Assembly (NCBI GenBank): GCA_030765065.1
Contig: CM060975.1
Location: 197,192,507-197,256,506, forward strand
From: Deroplatys truncata
Lineage: Eukaryota > Arthropoda > Insecta > Mantodea > Mantidae
DNA: 64,000 nucleotides
Direction of reading: 5' to 3'
Shown here: positions 12,885-24,214 of the stretch, piece after piece
Numbering within the stretch: position 1 is the first letter of the stretch
Layout: each line of letters begins with the position of its first letter
Made by a program: the position numbers and the translations under genes
Notes under the pieces: generated by a model
Told to the model about the DNA's origin: nothing
Databases searched by the model: none
What the model saw: only the letters and a program-made list of their open reading frames with translations

Positions 12885-13415
12885 TTAAAATATCATATGT
12901 TTAAGATATTTTCACGACAAATGAAATATACATCTCGAATTTTCTGGGAATGTCTCCAAAAATATTCTTCATTGTGAACGACTTTTGCATAACTGGTAAA
13001 CCATAAGAGATAGACAAAATTTTACTACACACAAAATGTAGATCGCGTTAAAACACACAATTTGTGTAATATACATTGTTTTTTTTTTTGAGTGAACCAT
13101 TTTCGAGATATTGTTTGTCATTCCCTTAAATTTTCCAATACTTATACTTTTTCTCAAATGGAAATTCGTTATTCATTTGTTTTTGTCCTGGTAATGCAAA
13201 GAGAATGGAATACTACACATAGCAACCAGCTCTTAAAATATTTGACTATCGCTTAAAGCCTACCAATTCCCCTTGCATCTAAAAGAAAATTAGCAATAAG
13301 ATTAACATCTAGATTTCTCGATTAACATGAAGCATATGGAGAATAAGTGTTTGTAAAAATAGTTCGTACAAGAGTAGAGAAAGTCATGTGAGTGTAACGT
13401 GTCAGATTTTTTTTC
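12885..13415 (+). repeat. Dispersed repeat family A, 5'-truncated
   Basis: Begins in the middle of the family (AAAATATCATATGTTTAAGA) and runs to the right end AGAGTAGAGAAAGTCATGTG near 13373-13392. The first ~380 bp of the element is absent. Confidence 0.85.
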
Positions 13416-13437
13416 TTTTCTTTTACATTACATTACA

Positions 13438-14035
13438 TTGGTATTTAAGTTCAGCAAGCGGCACGAAGATTTGAAAAACTCCGCTCACCCCAAACAGCCC
13501 TTTACATGTAAGATTATTAGAAACTTTTGATTTTCTTAAAAATGTCTCAAACCATTTTTATTAAAATACCTTAGATATATAAGATATTTACATAACAAAT
13601 AAAATACATATCTGGAATTTCCTGGGAATAGCTTTTAAGTCCACTTCATTCGGAAGAAAGTTTGTATAATTTTGTATAACTGGCAAACGTTACGAAATAG
13701 ACAAAAGCGTATTACATATAAAATGCAGAACTCTTTAAAATAAACAATTTATTCCTAATAACTTTATTTTGTAGCATCACCCATGCCGAGATATCCGTTA
13801 ATATTGGTTTCAGTTCAATACTTCGTAATGTTTTAGTCCTGTCGGTCTTCATTTGTTTCTTGTGAAGTCAAGGAAAGAGTATGGAATTTTAAAGCATAGC
13901 GAGCTGACTATCGATTGTATTCGTTTGTATTTAAAATGAAATGTGCAATGAAACTATATCTGCAAATGTTAATCTCGATCGACAAAAACAATTGGAAAAA
14001 GTTAATATAACACATAAGATGTTTTAATAAATGAT
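13438..14035 (+). repeat. Dispersed repeat family A, truncated and diverged
   Basis: Starts at the GGTATTTAAGTTCAG block and continues through GATTTTCTTAAAAATG to the AATCTCGAT block. Both termini are missing. It is directly downstream of another truncated copy in the same orientation. Confidence 0.7.
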
Positions 14036-14460
14036 TTCTACTTCCTGTTCCGTTATTTTTGCCCTGTTCTACGCAGGATTATTAGTTGCATGAATCGAAT
14101 CTTCTGTTCTGACTGACGCACCCACCTACCAGCTACGGAAGCAGGTCTGGTGTTTACATTTGGTGGCGTGCGCTGTGTTTAATACTGACTTCCTGAGGGA
14201 TACACCTAGCGACACTCGGTGTTTACACACGGAATTTCTTAACAGCGGCAGCCTTCTAAATATAATCTCGTGAGCAAACATCGCTCTTCTGTCAATTTAG
14301 TTCAAAAGGTGCCCGTCGAGAAAAACTAAAAACCTAACGTGGCTTCTCACTTATTTCTTCAACATCGTGTTTTCTCGCAATACTATATTCATTTTTATAT
14401 TAAACAATCACACGACATTCATCTTGTCCGCATTGTATAATCCGTGCTAATATTACAAAA
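14036..14460. other. Unassigned sequence
   Basis: Somewhat GC-richer near 14110-14220. No coding or repeat signature recognised. Confidence 0.35.
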
Positions 14461-14465
14461 GGAGA

Positions 14466-14485
14466 AGGTGAGAGAGAGAGAGAGA

Positions 14486-14530
<45 letters not shown>

Positions 14531-14542
14531 CGCGCGCGTGTG
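14466..14542. repeat. Compound microsatellite (GA)n(TG)n(CG)n
   Basis: A GA run, then a TG run from about 14488, then an alternating CG run to about 14537. Two 107-117 codon frames here are translated microsatellite, not genes. The (TG)n(CG)n part is alternating purine-pyrimidine throughout. Confidence 0.97.
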
Positions 14543-15271
14543 CGTCCACTCAACCATTGCAAACTCTACCCCAAGGCGGCGAAAACGCCTTCCTTCTTCG
14601 AGTCACCAAATATGCAACACGCACTGCATCACTCAACAGCATGTGAAAATCAAAGGGATAGTGGCAGAGAGGGAACGGCGCCTACGAGTCAAAATGACTC
14701 GCGAGTCCCGTTTTCGCCACCTCTGCTCTACTCCATCAACTATAAAATATTTTCATTTTTTTTTTAAGTTTGGGGGTGGGTTTTGGGAAATATTCACATT
14801 AAGCTCACGCAATTTCAACCCCGTTTCGTTGTATGATACGTAGCAGAGTTTTTGCCTGTTTGTTGCGATATATAAGCGAGGATTAAAAGCCCTATCTCGC
14901 CAATGTTAAATATATTATTTCTGTTAATTTGTTGCTAGTAAATATTTACAGCACAAAACTATAATACACGAATTCTAGCATCACCCCCGAATGAGAAAAT
15001 CTCGTGCTCAGGGGCGGATTCCGCAAATAAACGTAAGTACAAAAGTGCATGTTTCAGTAACTAATTAACTTGCCAACTAATCATATAACTATAAACTAAT
15101 ACAAAATTCTGCAATATCAATTGCAGTGAATAGCAACAATTTAAGTAAAACGTATAGTTATGATACATACTTTTTTAAAGTAACAAAAGTAATGTTCAAT
15201 TTTAATGTTATTTAATTATAGAAGGTAATTTTCATTGCAAAATTTCGTTCTTGATAATTATTTTAATTCTT
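14543..15271. other. Unassigned sequence with a short palindrome
   Basis: Contains the perfect 12-bp palindrome GACTCGCGAGTC at 14696-14707. Otherwise no gene or repeat recognised. Confidence 0.4.
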
Positions 15272-15540
15272 TTTTCGCAGTAGGGATGTCCCGGTTTCGA
15301 TTCTCGTCGACTGCCCACTCTCACTTTGGTTTTTCGTGGTTTTCCCTGGTCGGTAGGCGAATGTTGGGGCGGTTTCTCATCTACCACGATTTCCTTTCCA
15401 TATTTCGTTTCATTCCGTTTCCTTCAGATCTTTCAGGTGTGCATCTAGGTTTCATAGCACATGGCGGTGCTGGACAGATGGCGCAGATGCTTGCTCAAAG
15501 GAAAGGGTATCTCCATGGATACTAGAGGTCTGCTAGGACG
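15272..15540 (+). mobile_element. tRNA-derived SINE, family C
   Basis: B-box-like GGTTTCGATTCTCGTCGACT near 15292, then GGTTTTTCGTGGTTTTCCCT and GGTAGGCGAATGTTGGGGCG. This is the same core as the copies at 11.7 and 27.6 kb, continuing to GGCGGTGCTGGACAGATGGC near 15463. Short frames overlapping it are not genes. Confidence 0.8.
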
Positions 15541-17593
15541 AAGGGTAATTCATCACCCTCTCCAGACTGCACAGAAGACCAAAAATGTCATTTTGTTTAT
15601 GATTTTCGCCATTTGGTCTCCTCTTAAGGATTTCCACCCAACCCAAAGGACTAAAAGGAAAGACTTAAAATATTTAAAATTGTTCAATTGAGGGGGGTTG
15701 CAATAGTGCCAATATCATTAAATTTTCTTCTGAACTTTGCAATCAAGGCGTGTATTTGGTGTGTTTTTGACAAAACTTATACACTTGAGTTTTAGAATCT
15801 AGCAAGAAAACGCTTTCAAGCTTTCGCTACCTTTATTTTCAATTCCTTATATACAAATCAGAAATGTATAACAATTTTAGATGAAATTTTTTTTCACTTA
15901 TACTATTACAACCAACGAAGCTATTAGCTATTTACAACCGCTACCTATTTTAATCCCTACAAGTTAAAACATTTGTGAAAATATTGTACAACTACACTAA
16001 AGGACGTTGCAATAATCACACGTTACCTTACAGCTTCCAAAAGCTACCGCAACCCACATTTTAAGTTCCATAGTACCTTCAACTTTTAAAAGCTACCCTT
16101 ATGCTTGTATTTAATCCCTCATATATTACATTAAATCATTTTACCCATCGGGACACAAATTTGTGCACTTACATTACAAGAGTCGGCGAAAATTACCTCA
16201 AAACTGCTATATCTTCTGATATTCAAACACTTACGCACAAATCTGCATCATTTGACTAGTATGAACAAAACACATTTTAAATATCAGCGAAAATAATGGG
16301 CTATTTGCGCCTTTCAAAATCTAGCCCTGTCACTATTTTCACCCCTTAATTGCAGAATGCATTTATGTAATGCATGGAGTAAGTTAGCTAGAGTCGGGAG
16401 CACGTACTGAGGCTTGTGGGGGAAAAGTTACTGCACAGAGAGAGAGACAGAGAGAGACACACACACACATAGTACACTGTATCTTTCAATCTCGCTCGAT
16501 ATGCACTAGCAGGTACGTGACTCAGAGCAATGCTACTGCGCAACCTGCACTCGCCCGCTTTCGTGTTTGCTCTCAACTATAGTAAGAGGATCACAAGAGG
16601 CTTTGAGACGACTGGTTGCATAGAACGAGAGAACTTATCTTTTGAGGCTCAAAACCTTGAGTGATATTTATTTTACGAATTAAATTGATAGAAACAACCC
16701 TAAATTATAAATTACTTTCTATTACTTATGTTTAAAAAGAAATTACCACACCGCCACGAGTGGTACTATTAATACCAACTGCTGAATTATGCAACAAAGT
16801 CTAAACGAAGACCTAATCTCAAAAGCAAAGATAAAATGTAACCGACATTGTTCCGTATCCGTCAATAGGCCCGCCATGTTGGATAACATTGGATATATGA
16901 GTCCAGACCGGAGACGCTTTTGAGGGTCCTATGCTACAAAGCGTAGCCGGAGAATGTTTTTTTTTAGAAGTAGAAGAATGGAGCAATTGCGACCAAAGGC
17001 AACGACGACAGGGCGTAGCCGTAGCAACGTCTACAACTCAAATGATCCATGCTCAAATATCGAATCCTCCCACTAAATCAACTGCGCGTTACTTCTAGAT
17101 TCCTCTAATACTGAATTTCGTCGGTTCCATAAGTATTATGCATGTTATAGCAATATTGAGGTATACGGAATTTTGTCCAATGTAACATTAACAGAATAAA
17201 AATACAAACGCTCCAGTAGAACTCTAAAACTCTCTAGTGTTTCTAAAAAAATATTGTTAACATGGTCCATGACCAAATTTTCAAATTGCTACTTTCTTTT
17301 GAAACCACCCGCAAATAGAAACAAGCAATGGAGAAGGTATCATTACTGTATGATGACTACCACTTTTAAAAGCGATAATCACCCAGTAACCAAGCTGCAA
17401 TAGCTTGATGTCCAGACTGTTCCTTAGCATCTATTCCTCCATATCGTGCTTCCATCACAGAGAGGAAGGCCATATGCAATAAGCGCATACTTTATACCCT
17501 TTGACAGGTAAAATGAGTAATAATCCGTCTTGAAAGACGATATGTTATATTTTAGTGTTGTGTAATACCTCCAATAAAATGCAAGCCCTCAAC
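15541..17593. other. Unassigned sequence
   Basis: About 2 kb without recognisable coding content. A short compound (AG)n(AC)n microsatellite is at about 16436-16470. The 16400-17050 part is GC-richer than its surroundings, but no promoter or exon could be supported. Confidence 0.4.
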
Positions 17594-17666
17594 GCCTCGG
17601 TAGCGCAGTAGGTAGCGCATAAGTCTCATAATCTTAAGGTCGTGAGTTCGATCCTCACCCGGGGCA
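17594..17666 (+). tRNA. tRNA-Met (elongator, anticodon CAT)
   Basis: 73 nt, cloverleaf complete. The acceptor GCCTCGG pairs with CCGGGGC (one G-U), with discriminator A at 17666. D arm GCGC/GCGC. Anticodon CAT at 17627-17629 in loop CTCATAA. T arm GTGAG/CTCAC around TTCGATC. The B box is GAGTTCGATCC. A T-rich run directly downstream (TTATTTTTTTTC) is a normal Pol III terminator. The sequence resembles the elongator tRNA-Met known from insects rather than the initiator. No intron and no CCA encoded, as usual in nuclear genes. The anticodon stem carries what looks like a compensated pair (C-G replaced by A-T), which argues for a functional gene rather than a SINE head. Confidence 0.95.
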
Positions 17667-18064
17667 TTATTTTTTTTTCTTTCTTACGCTCGATCCAGGA
17701 ACTTATACGCAAGATGACCTCCAATAAATATAGAATAGTTACATTTGCTTACAGAAAGTCCATGATACAAAATTCCATTTCTTTTGGAACAGAAAGTATA
17801 TCATAGGGCGAAAAAGATGGTGTTTAACATGTTTAGCGTGCAATGCAAACATTACTTGCCGTTTAATTAAGAAATCAACACATAGAATACCTCAGATAAA
17901 ATTATTAATTGTCCACCCCTTAATCTGAAGTAACTGAAGCACCGTTACTTCGTAATTAGAATTTTATCCTCTATTACCTCAATTTCGCATTGTAAAACAT
18001 AACAGGGGTATTAAAAACGGGACTCGTGAATCATTTGGCTGTCCATTAATTGCTGTTGCATATG
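17667..18064. other. tRNA 3' flank, unassigned
   Basis: The terminator-like T run is followed by about 400 bp without recognisable features. Confidence 0.4.
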
Positions 18065-18540
18065 TTGGTGGATACCAAGTTTGCTTGGCAAGCCCATGTT
18101 GATCGCACGATTTCTTTCGCATCATCTTTCGCTTTTTTAGCTCTATGCTCTCTTCCACAAGCACATCTCTCTGGGCTTGGTCTAGAGATTTCCTTGCTTC
18201 TTTGTAAATCCCTTGTTCGGCCGATTATCGCTTCTTATGAGTGGAACGCGACCAGCAGCTGCTACTCTCGACGTCTCCAGCTTATACAAAACTTACGAAC
18301 TGTTGTTAATGCCCCTGGTTCATCCGGAACCACAGCTACATCAAGAACTTCGTCTACTTCCACTTCTTCAGTTTATACGGCAGATCCCTCGTCGCTTTTT
18401 AAGGACGTTTCAGGAGTTGCAACCTACAAACACTGCGTCCGAAACCACCGCCATGATGCTGCCGTCTCAGATGATTCCCAGTCTTATACTACAGCACACA
18501 TTCGACTCTACCTCACGGAGCCATAGTTGCTTTATGATCG
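18065..18540 (+). pseudogene. LINE ORF2 fragment (RT C-terminal region, Jockey-like)
   Basis: The frame 18050-18526 contains KFAWQAHVDRTISFASS followed by CKSLVRPIIASY and RRLQLIQNLRTVVNAPGSS. This is the order seen after the catalytic domain of Jockey/CR1-type reverse transcriptases (the 'W..H...' block, the 'LY..LIRPI..Y' block and the 'LQ..QN..LR.I..AP' block). A frameshift follows after about residue 100; another frame then carries the rest. The catalytic YADD region is absent, so this is a 5'-truncated, broken copy. It faces the Gag-like ORF1 remnant at 18.9-20.3 kb tail to tail. Assignment to a clade is tentative. Confidence 0.75.
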
Positions 18541-18888
18541 AGCAGTGAAATATCTGAGCGTTGTTTACTGTGCCATACCCACATCAACGCTTTTTTTTTG
18601 GGGGGGGGGGAGGTTCGGGAATAGGTTAGGATTAATCGTGGCTTAGAAAGGAGAAGTAAGGAAGGGTATTGGGGTTCCGCTGTTGCATCCCCGTTAGTGC
18701 GCGGTAGGATAGCTGCCAGCTTATTGCGCTGGCAGTGGAGTAAGGAATGACCGGGTGACGACCATGACCGAGGCCCTGGTCGCCACACACGGGGAGTTTT
18801 GTGGAGGGGAATTGGAAAGGATTAAGGCGTAGTTTTCGTTTATTTTGTTGGTGTTCCAGTGTGACTTCTGTGCACATGGTGCTTGGTT
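18541..18888. other. Junction between opposed LINE remnants
   Basis: Contains a T9G10 homopolymer pair at about 18591-18611 (CCCC/AAAA on the minus strand) where two opposed LINE fragments meet. The remainder may be the spacer downstream of the minus-strand ORF1. No intact coding sequence. Confidence 0.4.
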
Positions 18889-20272
18889 TTATCGGCGATT
18901 GTTTCGTGGTGGATTGCTTGCCATCAGAACATGTTGCTCGGTGAAGTTGCGTATTAGGTCGTAGCCTTCATCGAGCTTCTGGTGCTTCTCCTGCAGTTGT
19001 TGGAATTGCTTTTTGATGTCGGCGTAGATATGGTTCTTAAGCTGACTGAAATGTTCGACCATCTTTTTCCAATCGTTTCGGTGATGTGTAGTGATATCTG
19101 TCTGTAGTGCTGTGATTGAGGTCACCAGAGCGCCCAGTCGGTCAGAAGTCTCGTGGGCGGTCTCTGGAGGTGTTGTTTCTTGTAGAGTTCTGGAGATCTT
19201 TCTGAGAAGTCTTGAAGCGGCTGTGAGTTGTCTGTTGGTGTCTCCATGGCAGCGAGACGTTTGGAGGCTGATGACTTGAGTGTGTCGAGGCGTCGGTTGA
19301 CGTTGGCTATTTCAGTGGTCACTGCTGTGGTTGTCAGGTTGAGTGATTGTACTGAGTGCTGATTGCCTCGAGTGCTTTGGTGATTGTGCTCTCCCTTGTT
19401 GAGGCTCGGTGGCTGGCCGAGCGGGCCTTGAAGGCTGGGGTCTCGGCGGTGGCGAAGGGCCTTCAGGGGCCGATGAAGGCCGCGGGAAAAGCTCGCATAC
19501 AGCCTACCCGGTGTAGTGGTCCGACCTGCCACAGGTGACGCAGAACCTCCGACGATGCGCTAGGTTGTGCTGCTGGCAGGCGGACGTCAGTGATGTGGCG
19601 CCACAGCAGTGACACCGCGGAGGTGCATTGCATTCGGCCGCCGAGTGGCGAAGTTGGCAACATCGGCGGCACGGTGCTGTCCACGATGTTCTGCTGGCTT
19701 CGACTGGGATGGTGCGGCCGAGAAAGGGTATCCCGGTTGTGATGGCGGCGGTGTAATGCACCCTGTCCCGGAAGACAAGGCGTACCAGTGGTGTTGGTCC
19801 ACGGGAGCTTTGTATTCTGGCCACAGAGACCAGAGAGCTCCAGATGCGTCGTGCCTCCTCCAGAAGCATCTGTGGTGGCAGTCGGCGATGGACGCCAACT
19901 GCAACAGCGCTGTAACGTCCGTTCCGGTTGGCGGTGGCTGGAGGAGCTGCTGCCGGGTTCCTGGTAGTGTGATGATGTTGATGCGATGTTGGTTGCGCTG
20001 GAAGAGCTGCCTCAGCTGGCAATGGTGACAGCAGCTGCCCCTGCTGTCGGGGAGATGCGGCGACTGAGGCATAACTCGTCCCTGGTGGCGGCTGTGTTGT
20101 GGCTGTGCTTCCGGCAGATGCGGCAGGAGCGGCCGGTAACTCTGCGGTGGCTGGCACCGGTGTCGGCGGTGGATGCGAATTCACCTCGGCAATTGCCGAG
20201 GTTGCAGCGGCGTCATCTTCTTGGGTTGGTTCGGCAGCACGGCGATGTCGTCGCTTTCCCATCTCTTGATCA
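18889..20272 (-). pseudogene. LINE ORF1 (Gag-like, zinc-knuckle) pseudogene
   Basis: Minus strand. The likely start is MGKRRHRRAAEPTQ near 20260. A Pro/Ala-rich N-terminal third is followed by a central block and then zinc-knuckle cysteines: CRRCCQLRHSAAEC matches CX2CX4HX4C, and further Cys/His clusters follow (CHCC, CVTCGRSDHYTG). The reading frame then breaks near 19510 and again between about 19130 and 19250. It resumes with a predicted coiled coil (WKKMVEHFSQLKNHIYADI..., 18889-19125). Rejoining the frames would give a protein of roughly 460 residues. The arrangement is that of an RNA-binding ORF1 of a Jockey/I-type non-LTR retrotransposon, with the coiled coil after rather than before the knuckles. 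High GC content contrasts with the AT-rich flanks. At least two frameshifts make it non-functional. Confidence 0.75.
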
Positions 20273-20344
20273 ATGCTAAACTCACTCAGGTATATTCTCG
20301 TCTCCATATGCTGTATGCGACCCTAAACCCCAAATCATTTCTAC

Positions 20345-21040
20345 GAGTTAACTGTAACAGCATAACTAAAAAATGGAACTTTAGATAAATACCGAACTTG
20401 GCATTTGGGTTCAGTACCTTCCAAAGATTTGACAGGAAGATTTTCCAGAAAATTCCTCTACCCTAAACTACCCTATATATGAAACACTTGTTGAAATTTT
20501 TTATTTTCTTAGAAATGGCTCTAACGGTTTTGATTAAAATACCATATATTAAAGGTATTTACATTACAAATATGATGTATATCTTGAATTTCCTGGGAAT
20601 AGCTTGTGAAGTCCTAGAAAGAAATTTTGTAATATTTTGTATAACTGGTAAAACGTTAAGCGAAACACGAAAACATACCACACAACAAATTTAGATCTCT
20701 TTGAAACCACAACCTTTTTCTGGCATTAGCCATTTTCGAGATATTCTTCATGGTTCGAATTGTTCATTAATTTGCCATTCTTTACAATCCTTTCGATATT
20801 CAGTTGTTTATCGCGCACGCAAGGAGGATGACATTCTAAGGCAATTAGACAGCGTCCAGTTCTTTAACATTCGGCTATCACTATTCTCTTTATATGCATA
20901 ACAAAATGCGTAATGCAACTATTTCTGGAAAGTTTTATCTCGATTAAAATGTAGATGGGAAAATAAACTTTCGTAAGAATAATTTGTATACCTACCCACT
21001 AATTAGTGCTAGAGGGTTGAGAAAGTCATGTGAATGATTT
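20345..21040 (+). repeat. Dispersed repeat family A, 5'-truncated
   Basis: Starts near AACAGCATAACT and runs to GAGAAAGTCATGTGAATG near 21018-21036. The left end and TG core are missing. It begins right where the LINE ORF1 remnant stops. Confidence 0.82.
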
Positions 21041-21044
21041 TTTT

Positions 21045-21355
21045 CTACCTACTTCATGCTAATCGAGGAAAAAACTTTGCAGAAATTGTTTCATTATATA
21101 TTTTGTTGAAGGTTCAAGAGGATACAGGAGGGGGAAACGGTAGTCAAATACTTAAAAAATGGGTCACTATGAAATCCCATACTCTTTCAATGACATAGAG
21201 AGGAACAACTGAATAAGGACAGCACTTCAGATAATGTGTAAATTATTGAAACATTTAAACCAATAACACGAATACCTCAGAAATGCTCAATACTACAGTA
21301 AATGCAAATAAATGGCTTGTTTTAACAAGATATAGATTTTCTTCTGTGTATAATA
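21045..21355 (-). repeat. Dispersed repeat family A, right-end fragment
   Basis: Minus orientation: TCTACCTACTTCATGCTAAT and onward through the AATACCTCAGAAATG block. It abuts the preceding plus-strand copy head to head. Confidence 0.7.
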
Positions 21356-21357
21356 TA

Positions 21358-22122
21358 AAAAAGCTTATGTGTTGCATTCACATTATTTTCTCTACTCATT
21401 CTTCTACAAACTATTCTTAAAAAAGCTTATTCTTTTATCCTTTTCTTGTGGATAGAGATAAACTCTCATTGTAGGTAGATATAAGAAGGATATAGTAGGC
21501 TAAAGCGATAGTCAGATGTTTAAAAAGCGGATGGTTATGGCTTTGAAATTCTATGATCTTTGCATGACTACGAGAAACAGCGGATAACGACTTACCACTT
21601 GAAAAAAGCATAAGTATTTGAAAATTAAAATCAATAACAAAGAACATCTCGGAAATGGTTAACTCACAAACATTTTTATTTCACATAAATGGTATCATTT
21701 AACGAAATCTACATTTTTTGTATAGTAAGACTTTGCCTATCGCTTACGGTTTACCAATTATACAAAAAATTATAGAAGAGGATTTCCCAGGTTCTTCCAA
21801 GAAAATTCAAGATATATATTTCATTTGTCAAGCAAATATATTCAACAATTTGTATTTTAATCAAAATTGTTAGAGCCTTTTTAGAGAAAATAAAAAATAA
21901 CGACATTTTTCTGTATAAAAGTTAGTTTGGGGTGGGGGATTTTATTGAAAATCTTGTTGCTGCATCTTTGGAAGTTTGGCATTTATCCGCCTTTTCGTTT
22001 TGAGTTATGCTTACCACAGACTAACACAAACACGGATCGATAAAATCTCGATATCGAATTTTTTTTAATTGAATACTACACCTACTTCCTCTACCTATAT
22101 AAATAGGTACTATAGAAAGTAA
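21358..22122 (-). repeat. Dispersed repeat family A, near full length
   Basis: Opens with TTATGTGTTGCATTCACAT then TTTTCTCTACTC and closes near GTACTATAGAAAGTAAGAC. It is the third copy in a cluster of three. Confidence 0.82.
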
Positions 22123-22979
22123 GACAGAGCCGCGATAAGAGTACTTCAGATGAACAGAGACTCGCTCATGCCGATAACAACCACTACTATGAGATATTGT
22201 TTCTATTTGATACTCGATACCGGCTACTACTTCAATCGCAGATTGAATCGAAAGCCAAAGACGAAAGCGCACATTCTCATACATTGTTAGTAATGGCAGA
22301 TAGCCGTCATGTCTGACAAAAACCCCTATCATTAGCGTCAAAGCTTTGTGCAGAATGTTGAAGACAAACTTGTCTGCTACAGATAAGGTTTCCCGGCGAG
22401 ACAAAACACTAACAGTGACGTAGACACTCTTCTTTTTGTTTGAACAGCACAAACATAGCTACCGAGTTACTTTATATGGTGGAACCGCTTCCTCTTTTGG
22501 CAGTAGACTATGAAAGTGAAGGTGTCTTTTATCCTAAACGAGGCTCTTTATATTTCTTGTGAACAGTAGCGGGCTGTCTAATGGATTCAAAGCTGAAGAA
22601 AAATTGACGTCATTAATCTATGTGAAAGTCAATTCCATCGCCGGTTTCACAATCTCTGTTTCAACTACCGCTAGTTACAGACCTGCACGGGCTCGGGCCA
22701 AGCCAAGACCGTGAAAAATGTTTGTTGGACTTAAATGTAGGTGAAGAAAAATTAATTTTTTCAGTTCAACATACCATTTTGTAATGCAAATATCGCAGTA
22801 TACACAGATCATAACAATAGAAATAAGTAGAGGGCGGATTAGAGTGATCGGGTCCGTGATTTCAAGTTACCGATGCAGAGACATAATGTCTTAACATGTG
22901 TGCTCTGAATACAAACGGTGGGCAAAGAAATATACTGTAGGAGGCATGATGTTCCACTTCGCAAACAAAGTAAGAAATA
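22123..22979. other. Unassigned sequence
   Basis: No recognisable gene or repeat. A 143-codon minus frame (22021-22452) begins inside family A and shows no domain. Confidence 0.4.
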
Positions 22980-22981
22980 TA

Positions 22982-24214
22982 CACTACGTGATCAAAAGTA
23001 TCCGGACACCTGGCTGAAAATGATGTGCAAGTTCGTGGCGCCCTCCATCGGTAATGCTGGAAGTCAAATGGTATTGGCCCACCCTTAGCCTTGATGACAG
23101 CGTCCACTCTCGCAGGCATACTTTCAATCACGTGCTGGAAGGTTTCTAGGGGAATGGTAGCCCATTCTCAACGGTGTGCGGAACTGAGGAGAGGTATCGA
23201 TGTAGGTCGGTGAGGCCTGGCACGAAGTCGGCGTTCCAAAACATCCCAAAGGTGTTCTCTAGGATTCAAGTCAGGACTCTGTGTAGGCCAGTCCATTACA
23301 GGGATGTTATTGTCGTGTAAACACTCCGCCACAGCCCATGCAGTATGAACAGGTGCTCGATCGTGTTGAAAGATGCAATCGCCATCCCCGAATTGCTCAA
23401 CAGTGGGAAGCAAGAAGGTGCTTAAAATATCAATATAGGTCTGCGCTGTGGTCGTGCCACGCAAAACAACAAGGGGAGCAAGCCACCTCCAGGAAAAACA
23501 CGACCACACCATAACAACACCACCTGCGAATTTCACTGTTGGCACTACACACGCTGGCAGATGACGTTCACCGGGCATTCGCTATACCCACACCCGGCCA
23601 TCGGATCGCCACATTGTGTACCATGATTCGTCACTCCACACAACGTATTGCCACTGTTCAATCGTGTAATGTTGACGCTCCTTACACCAAGCGAGGCGTC
23701 GTTTGGCATTTTCCTGCGTGATGTGTGGCTTATGAGCAGCCGCTCGACCTGGAATCCCAGGTTTCTCACCTCACGCTTAACTATCATAGTACCTGGAGTG
23801 GATCCTGATGCAGTTTGGAATTCCTGTATGATGGTCTGGATCGATGTCTGCCTATTACTCTTTACGACCCTCTTCAAGTGTCGGCGGTCTCTGTCAGTCA
23901 ACAGACGAGGTCGGCCTGTACGCTTTTGTGTTGTGCATGTCTCTTCACGTTTCCACTTCAATCACATCAGAAACAGTGGACCTAGAGATGTTTAGGAGTG
24001 TGGAAATCTCGGGTACAGACTTCTGATACAAGTGACACCCAATCACCTGACCACGTTCGAAGTCCGTGAGTTCCACGGAGCGTCCTATTCTGCTGTTTCA
24101 CGATGTCTAATGACTACTGAGGTCGCAGATAATGAGTACTGGATGGCAGCACAATGCACCTAAGCTGAAAAACGTACGTTTGTGGAGTGTCCGGATACTT
24201 TTGATCACATAGTC
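22982..24214 (-). mobile_element. Tc1-type DNA transposon, copy 1
   Basis: Inverted ends CACTACGTGATCAAAAGTAT (left) and its complement at the right end, with one or two mismatches, flanked by TA at 22980-22981 and 24215-24216. The length of 1233 bp is typical of Tc1 elements. It encodes a transposase remnant on the minus strand. It ends about 20 bp before an LTR. Confidence 0.95.
23040..24088 (-). pseudogene. Tc1-type (DD34E) transposase pseudogene, copy 1
   Basis: Cut-and-paste transposase of the Tc1/mariner superfamily. The N-terminal paired-type helix-turn-helix region is recognisable (GRP motif GRPRLLTDRDRRHLKRVV). Catalytic residues are visible: WSDES (first Asp), QHDRAPVHTA (second Asp) and DLNPREHLWD (Glu), with exactly 34 residues between the second Asp and the Glu. 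The start codon position reads ATA (24088-24086) where copy 2 has ATG. There is a frameshift in the HTH region, another before WSDES, and an in-frame stop in place of Trp just after GRVWV. So the catalytic triad is intact but the gene is dead. The flanking TIRs could still be substrates for a transposase supplied in trans. Confidence 0.9.

Noticed and set aside
14444..14843. 107- and 117-codon open frames
   Set aside because: Their first third is translated (TG)n/(CG)n microsatellite and the rest has no domain.
19587..20279. Several 97-161 codon frames on both strands in the GC-rich block
   Set aside because: Shadows of the ORF1 Gag-like reading frame caused by high GC content and low stop frequency.
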